DNA from: Choristocarpus tenellus KU-1152
Lineage: Eukaryota; Phaeophyceae
Length of the DNA: 24,679 bases
NCBI GenBank assembly: GCA_964200185.2
Contig: CAXNAD020000203.1
Span: 1-24,679 of the forward strand
Direction: 5' to 3'
A program made the translations under genes and the position numbers. Positions 19,445 through 24,679 of this stretch are shown here, one piece after another. Within the stretch, counting starts at the first letter, position 1. Each line of letters starts with the position of its first letter. Below the pieces are notes generated by a model. That model did not search any database. It saw nothing but the letters and a program-made list of their open reading frames with translations, and was not told the origin of the DNA.

Positions 19445-19634
19445 TTGCTACTATTGCTAGTGTATCAGGACATATCCCTTTGTTTCAGACCTGATCTTAG
19501 TCCAATCCGTATCTGTGTGCACACACAAGTGTATTGCATGCACATTTATTTGTATTGATGTTCCCACCAACATCAAACACAGAGAACCCTTGAGAATTCT
19601 CAGACCTCTTGCCCTTGACGGTCACAAAGGTGTG

Positions 19635-19815
19635 TGCGTTATCTGTTGGATCTGGGATTCTCTTCAAACTTCTCCTAAGATTTGATGGCTGAGAGGAGTT
19701 TGGGTTTTGCTGGAAGCACCCCACCGTCACACAACTAGTGATGCTGAACACCCCCCATGACTGATTGGACCCTGCCTCACAACAGTGGTACTTGACCTTG
19801 TTGCTAAAAATATTG
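19635..19815 (+). repeat. Direct repeat of the element 2 pol 3' end (left copy)
   Basis: This stretch matches 23305-23460 in the same orientation. Shared blocks include TGTTGGATCTGGG/TGTCGGATCTGGG, TTCAAACTTCTCC, AAGATTTGATGGCTGAGAG, GCTGGAAGCACCCCACC and TGATTGGACCCTGCCTCA. In the right copy it follows the chromodomain. Here it runs directly into the start of an RT domain at about 19,835. The minus-strand frames over both copies are mirror shadows. Confidence 0.8.
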
Positions 19816-19834
19816 ACCTCTATTTTCACTCACT

Positions 19835-20522
19835 TCTGAGGACCTAGGCTGTTGCAATAATACCAGTGTTGAATTTCTACTTGAACCAGGTATGGTTCCT
19901 GTGATCGTCCACCATATTGGACTGCACTAAGAATATGTGAAACGATCCGTAGTTGTGTGGAGGACATGGAAAATCAGGGAATAATACAACCCTTCTCAAG
20001 TCCTTGGGTGTCACCGGTAACCATAGTTACAAGCCTGATGGATCTCCTCGATTCTGTGTAGACTCTAGGCTCTCATTGAACCAAAATTTGGTATGTAATT
20101 CCTGGCCGTTACCATCTACGGAAGATTGTTTGGATACAATAGGGGGAGCAAAATACCTGTCGTGTCTTGATGTTCAGTCAGCCTACTGGCAGCTACCCAT
20201 CACCAATGCCTGCGAACGCCAAGAAACTGCCTTTGTCACACCGGATGGAAAATACGAATTCAAAAGGCTACCCTTTGGTGTTGCTAATGCACCATGGATA
20301 TATCAATGCTTCATGTCAGAAACATTTTCAGCTCTAGGACCTAGTATGGGCTTACTGATTTATCTTGATGACATTGTACTAGCCTCCCCAACGTGGAACC
20401 ATCATATCCAACTTCTTGAGAGCGTATTGTCGTTACTGCAGCAAGTAGAGTTACCCTCATACAAACCCAAAGACGATATTCAGCAACTCAGAAAGAATGT
20501 CTGGCTGTCATCCTTGCCATAA
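19835..20522 (+). pseudogene. Reverse transcriptase of gypsy element 2 (best preserved catalytic domain)
   Basis: RT-like reading begins near 19,835 with stops. From 20,030 a long clean stretch shows KPDGSPRFCVDSRLSLNQN, NSWPLPSTEDCLDTIGGAKY, LSCLDVQSAYWQLPI, ETAFVTPDGKYEFKRLPFGV, NAPWIYQCFM and the active site LLIYLDDIVLAS, a YxDD box with both Asp residues intact. After the HIQLLESVLSLLQQ helix the frame jumps to sequence belonging to the middle of RNase H, so the thumb and connection are deleted. The upstream part (19,835-20,030) is frame-shifted. Copying function is lost, though palm motifs survive. Confidence 0.9.
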
Positions 20523-20760
20523 CACATTGGTGCCCATATATTTGGGGTGAGTGCTTTACAGTTGTAATTGATCGTTCAGCATTATGTTGGTTACATACAA
20601 TGCAAGATACTTCCAATATGTTGACCAGGTGGACCTTAGCTTTTGATTTCACAGTTGTACATAAACTGGGATGTTTACACTACATTCTGGATATGTTATC
20701 CCGGACACGGAGGAATTTATGTTTGATGAAACACCACTTCCACCAGCCCCACTGTGCCGC
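20470..20760 (+). pseudogene. Partial RNase H of gypsy element 2
   Basis: In the frame offset from the RT, LAVILAITHWCPYIWGECFT and VVIDRSALCWLHTM give the middle of a gypsy RNase H; His of the usual DHxAL has become Arg. LAFDFTVVHKLG and LDMLSRTRRN complete it as the D-x-LSR end. The first catalytic strand is missing, in keeping with an internal deletion at about 20,460. Confidence 0.7.
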
Positions 20761-20779
20761 AGTATAGGCCAAACAGAGT

Positions 20780-21030
20780 TGGATGTCTCCACACCCAAGG
20801 TTTACCTTGCATATGATCTTATAAGTGGATAAACTAGGTGCAATCACCAGAGTACAAAACGATACGGAACTATTCACTAGCGCCGTTAATGTTTTGCCAA
20901 CAGTGGATCCTGAAGTACTATTCAAAGCTCAACAAGCTCAATATGGAGACCATTTCAATATTTGGCTAATGCAGAAAAGCCCTTTTACCAAAAAACGAAA
21001 CAATGTATACCATGTTGAAACCTGATTTTG
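20780..21030 (+). pseudogene. RNase H to integrase linker, gypsy element 2
   Basis: The frame 20825-21025 reads VDPEVLFKAQQAQYGDHFNI, as expected for the helical linker before the integrase zinc finger. The next domain does not follow until about 21,870. Confidence 0.45.
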
Positions 21031-21868
21031 TATGAGTTGTATGTTGTTGTGATGTGTCTGGTTTGTGACGAAGGAGATCATAGTGCAACAAAGCACTGAT
21101 GAATTTGTTCTGGTAGGTTTGATGACATGTTGTATTCAGTCAGTGTTTGATGTGAAGGTGTGTTTGGTTGTGCTGTGATTAACACGTTTAAGGCAAGTGT
21201 GTGTCATAGTGCAACAAGACACCTGCGGGTTCAGTCTGGTGCATCTGTAGGGATGTCTTAATCAAACCTTGGTTGGAGTGAAATGTGCACCGGTACATCT
21301 GTGGCATATTTTACTCAGAGCAGACTGTGATTGATAGAAACTGTGTGGTCATTCATTGAGGCGCTGAAATGAGGAAATTCATCATCTGTGAAGAGGGCTG
21401 TCACCTTGGCAGAGAACGGTTTCGAAGGATGGTTTTAACTCTGTTTATATTACATCCCGGCGTGTGTCTTAAACGTGTTGCAGAGTGATGGAGGATGTCT
21501 TATTGAGGGGGCAATGCCAGTCAAGTAAAAAATAAGAATCAACACATGCTATGCAACCGATAGCTTGTGTGAAAAAGAGGTAACACAGGACAGAAGAAGT
21601 CAAGCTTGGATCCATATCTAACGTAACTGTCATACATCTTTTGAGTGAGTTGTGATGATGAGCCAATGAGCTAATGATGGAAATGTGAATAGCGACCATT
21701 GCAATGGACAAATCAACGTTTAGTATGGACTGACGATGCTGTATCGTATCAAAGCAAATCGAATGAGTAGCCTATGTTTTAACAAACCATGTCTTACTTT
21801 TTCACATAAGAAACGGAAGGCAAATAGATTGTTACACAAATCGTATCAACCTGGTCACCTTCAAAATA
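21031..21868. other. About 0.85 kb unexplained insert-like sequence between linker and integrase
   Basis: No frame on either strand resembles a protein family, and the flanks belong to one pol gene, so this is probably an insertion. It is TG-rich on the + strand at first. CATAGTGCAACAA occurs at 21,079 and again at 21,206, about 127 bases apart, each followed by related bases. I see no terminal inverted repeats or target-site duplication, so the element type is unknown. Confidence 0.45.
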
Positions 21869-22641
21869 ATATAAATTTCGAGATCAATTAGTGGTACCCA
21901 CTGAGGTACAAGGTTTAATACTCCATGCCCTTCATGATCATAGGGTCTCAGAACACCTTGCATTCAAACACACATTTGACCGGATTTGTGACCATTCTTG
22001 GTGGCCCACTTTACATAAAGATGTCCGAGCTTGGTGTGAAACATGTCCATGTCAATCATGCCAAAGTCACAAGACACTCCCTTCTAACCTATCAAACCCT
22101 CCAGAGCATATGCCAGTGACACCCGTTTCAGAGAGTGGCAATTGATTTGGTAAAGTACAAAACTCAATCAGAGAAAAATACTTATGTTTTGTCTGCTGTC
22201 GACCATTAAACGAGGTTTGCTTTTCTCAGTGCTATCTCTGACAAATGAGAGGCAACTGTAGCAAAAGCATTAACAGAACTAGTGCTTCCTATTTTTGGCA
22301 CCCCAGAAACCTTACACTCAGACCAGGGCAAGGAATTTGAAAATATACTTATCCTGGAGCTTCGAAAGATCTATGGATACAAGAAAACATAAACAACACC
22401 GTATCAACCTCAAGGCAATAGCATTCTTGAAAGGATTCATAAAACAATGCATGGCATGCTAGCAATGTATTCTAATATGAACCAATCGGATTGGGCGTCA
22501 TTATTGCATTTTGTGCAACTGGCTCACAAAACTGCTTATAATACCACTGTAAAAGAAACACCATTTTATTTGATGTTTGGGAGACGTTCCACATTACCAA
22601 TCGACATCATATTGGGAGAACCAGAGGCAGAAATACAGTAA
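21869..22641 (+). pseudogene. Integrase zinc-binding and DD35E catalytic core, gypsy element 2
   Basis: LVVPTEVQGLILHALHDHRV begins the zinc-binding domain, with the HHCC set visible as His in LHDHRVSEHLAFKHTF and Cys in WCETCPCQSC. The core has its three acidic residues in one frame: Asp at 22144-22146 (AIDLVKY), Asp at 22321-22323 (HSDQGKEFEN) and Glu at 22429-22431 (ILERIHKTM). The last two are separated by 35 residues, the DD35E spacing of retroviral-type integrases. TAFYLMFGRR-like sequence near 22,560 ends the core. A one-base shift near 22,125 and three further stops (about 22,206, 22,248 and 22,390) inactivate it. Confidence 0.85.
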
Positions 22642-23550
22642 ACAGTGGATAATTTACAACTGGCACATGAACTGGCTAGACAGAACATTGGTGAGAGTTG
22701 CGCAACGAATCCAAGGCTACTGAACACACCATTATTCCTATTTATGAAGTTGGTGCTAAGGTGTGGTTACACAAACCCCACACTTCCGCAGACACTCCTA
22801 ACCCTAAGTTACTGTCCCTGTGGAGAGGACCATGTGAAGTTAAAGAGAGAATAACTCTGGTAGTCTACCTTGTAAAGGTGCAGGTCGATTGTCGAGACAT
22901 CACTGTTCATATAACGCGACTTAAGCCACACAAAGAGGGTCACCCTCCTGAGCCAAACATCGACTCTCTCAATTCTTTACTTTTGGGCAGAATAATACCT
23001 GAACCAGATATAGAACAAGGTTCGAGCGTTCAACCAATTTTAGGGTCATACTTTGTTGAGGGCGTTGCAGACCATAAACCTGGAGTGGGTCATAAATCCC
23101 CACATAAGTATTCATACTGACTTCGATTTAGAGGTTTTGCTCCAGCTAGTGATGTCTGGCGGAAAGCAAAGGAAATTCCTCAGTGTGTAGAGATGATTGA
23201 AACATACAGATTACAACACAATTTGGATGTTTTTCCTGACCAAAGTGTACTGATGTTAACGTCTTCAAAAGCTCCCTGTGACCAAGGTATATCGAAAGAT
23301 GCGGCGTCATCTGTCGGATCTGGGTTCCCTTCAAACTTCTCCCAAGATTTGATGGCTGAGAGAGCTTTGGGTTTGCTGGAAGCACCCCACCATGACACAA
23401 CTGGTGATTCTGAACACGCCCCACAACTGATTGGACCCTGCCTCATGACATTAGTAAAAATAGTTCTATGTTTTTCAAGTGTAGAACCCTCTGTAAAGGT
23501 CAATGAGTATCTCAGTAGTGTTAAAAATACTATGTATGAGTAATACTCAA
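22642..23550 (+). pseudogene. Integrase C-terminus, chromodomain and pol tail, gypsy element 2
   Basis: After a stop and frame change, 22698-23120 reads GAKVWLHKPHTSADTPNPK, KLLSLWRGPCEVKERITLVV and VEGVADHKPGVGHK. After one stop (23118-23120), LRFRGFAPASDVWRKAKEIP and VEMIETYRL complete a chromodomain. Element 1 shares the HKPHTSADTPNPKLLS stretch exactly. A serine-rich tail continues to a stop at 23541-23543 and includes the segment duplicated at 19,635. I see no LTR or polypurine tract after it. Confidence 0.8.
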
Positions 23551-24308
23551 CCCTCTTCAATAAGGGTGTTGTGTTGGTATTGGATCTTGTGTCGTGTCAG
23601 AGATGACCGTGTATAATATGGGGCAATTGTTACGCTATTCATTTCATTTTTACCTCAATCCCAAGCGCAGGAAGTTCACTGTACTGGGAGTATGTTAGAG
23701 GAGTGGCCTCATGATCGGTCAAGACGAAACATATGTTACAACAAAACCAAACCTTGGACCATCAGAGATATAACGGGACCAGGCCATGGACCAACCTGAT
23801 GTAAATACTTAACATGTCGGATAAATCAAATGCATTTTGTGGCGTAAAGATCAATTTCCGAAAAATCAATGGGTGTTTCTGTTGTAAATTTGAGGTACGC
23901 ACGTTGGCCACATCCCCCCAAATCGAACTTAACTCTTTATTTTTCGATTCCAATAATTTGTATTCATTCATGTTTCTGATAGTGGTGCGGGACAAATGTG
24001 AGAACATGAGGACGAAATGTTGACAAATCAACACACTGTACTGTGATTTGTACAACTTGTGTTCACAAGACCAAATCATTGTGGAGGGATTCAACTCAAT
24101 GTATTTGTACCAGGGAACTGTTTGTATATGTTTCATAACTGGTGAGTGGTATGATAAAGTATTTCTACACATTTTTGTAGATTGGGGATTTGATTGGTCA
24201 CTATAATCTCAAGCAAAGCGGAGCAGCCTACAACTATGTACAATTCCACCCCCAAAGCCCTTCAAAACTCTATTTCAGCATGGTATTTCACCACATCCAT
24301 CAGGTCAT
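23551..24308. other. No assignable gene; one unrecognised 136-codon minus-strand frame
   Basis: The minus-strand frame 24172-23762 starts with ATG and encodes 136 residues rich in Ile, Leu and Ser, with no motif I recognise, no signal peptide and no clear repeats. In AT-rich DNA a frame of this size may be chance. The rest shows neither repeats nor RNA genes. Confidence 0.3.
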
Positions 24309-24679
24309 TCAGGGGGACCTTGCCCACTTTCTCACCTCTTCCTTGCTATGTTGGGGAGCATTGAAGGCATTGCCACCCTTCGACCCCAGCACTTCACCAT
24401 AGAATACAAAGAGGCTCTGTCAGACACGCTCTAGTGTCTCCTGGGGGTACACAATGAATGCCTCCATTGTGGCCTTCACCAGCTCCTCTGTGTTGGTCAC
24501 CCCCATGTCTTCTTCCAGTTGCTGGAAGGAGTGGAAGAATCCCAGGTCGTTGATGTTGAAGTCAGGTGAGTTTGCTGGCTGGGTCTCTATGATAATGCCA
24601 TCCCCCACCGCCTCCTCAATTGCCTCCATGATCCCCCCCCCCTGGTGTGTGGCTTTGCCTTGCCTGCTGCATGAAGATG
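24309..24679 (-). pseudogene. Tc1/mariner-type (IS630 superfamily) transposase, C-terminal part, broken
   Basis: Reading from the window edge leftwards, the frame gives IMEAIEEAVGDGIIIETQ and then ANSPDFNINDLGFFHSFQQL. NSPDxNxxDLGFF is the motif around the third catalytic acidic residue (here Asp) of Tc1/mariner-like DDE/D transposases, where the enzyme cuts and joins DNA strands. The C-terminal helix region EELVKATMEAF and PQETLERV follows, then TGA at 24422-24420. The same frame continues in family-like fashion (QSLFVFYGEVLGSKGGNAFN) to a second stop at 24309, so the first stop is a nonsense mutation. The N-terminal half and first two catalytic residues lie beyond the window. A run of 10 Cs (+ strand, 24633-24642) sits within the frame. 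Confidence 0.75.

Larger units (their letters stand above)
19560..23550 (+). mobile_element. Decayed, rearranged Ty3/gypsy element of the same family (element 2)
   Basis: It contains RT (19835-20460), RNase H (to about 20,760), a linker, integrase (about 21,870-22,640) and integrase C-terminus plus chromodomain (22,690-23,220). All resemble element 1 where both are present. It is preceded by 19560-19830, which matches its own 3' end at about 23,290-23,480 rather than a gag or protease. The RT thumb and the first part of RNase H are missing, and about 0.85 kb of unrelated-looking sequence separates the linker from the integrase. I find no LTR on its right side. Confidence 0.8.

Noticed and set aside
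19497-19829. 110-codon minus-strand frame, similar to another at 23146-23424
   Set aside because: The similarity arises because both lie opposite the same duplicated retroelement segment; the plus strand is the coding one.

Overview
This window looks like nuclear DNA of a eukaryote, most likely an ochrophyte (stramenopile) alga with a red-derived complex plastid. The genes have spliceosomal introns with GTGAGT-type donors. One gene encodes a plastid redox protein whose presequence looks like a signal peptide followed by an Ala-Phe junction, the typical targeting signal of such plastids. The organism call is an inference; the gene families are seen more directly.

Bases 1 to about 13,000 are gene-rich. 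After a G-rich tandem-repeat tract come: a four-exon gene for a ferredoxin-thioredoxin reductase variable-chain-like protein (714-2437, +); a nine-exon CDC45 replication factor (9637-3150, -), whose exons join in phase to 672 codons; a four-exon proteasome alpha-2 subunit (about 10068-11694, +); and an intronless GPI mannosyltransferase I, PIG-M (13001-11703, -). CDC45 and the proteasome gene are divergent and share a short upstream region. The proteasome gene and PIG-M converge, with stop codons only 8 bases apart. No pathway links the four genes.

From 13,120 to about 23,550 the window is mobile-element wreckage. A Ty3/gypsy element lies between two diverged LTRs (13120-13455 and 19072-19444), with protease, reverse transcriptase, RNase H and chromodomain remnants but no integrase core. 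The inverted 3' end of a Ty1/copia element sits inside it, between protease and RT. A second gypsy copy of the same family follows (about 19,560-23,550). It keeps RT, RNase H, a DD35E integrase and a chromodomain, all broken by stops and frameshifts. It starts with a piece matching its own 3' end and carries about 0.85 kb of unexplained sequence between RNase H and integrase.

The last 370 bases hold the C-terminal part of a Tc1/mariner-type (IS630 superfamily) transposase on the minus strand, cut by the window edge and carrying an in-frame stop. I found no CRISPR array, rRNA or convincing tRNA. I see no clearly new system. The points most worth a second look are the nested and mosaic elements, the unexplained reading frame in CDC45 intron 2, and the tight convergent gene pair.
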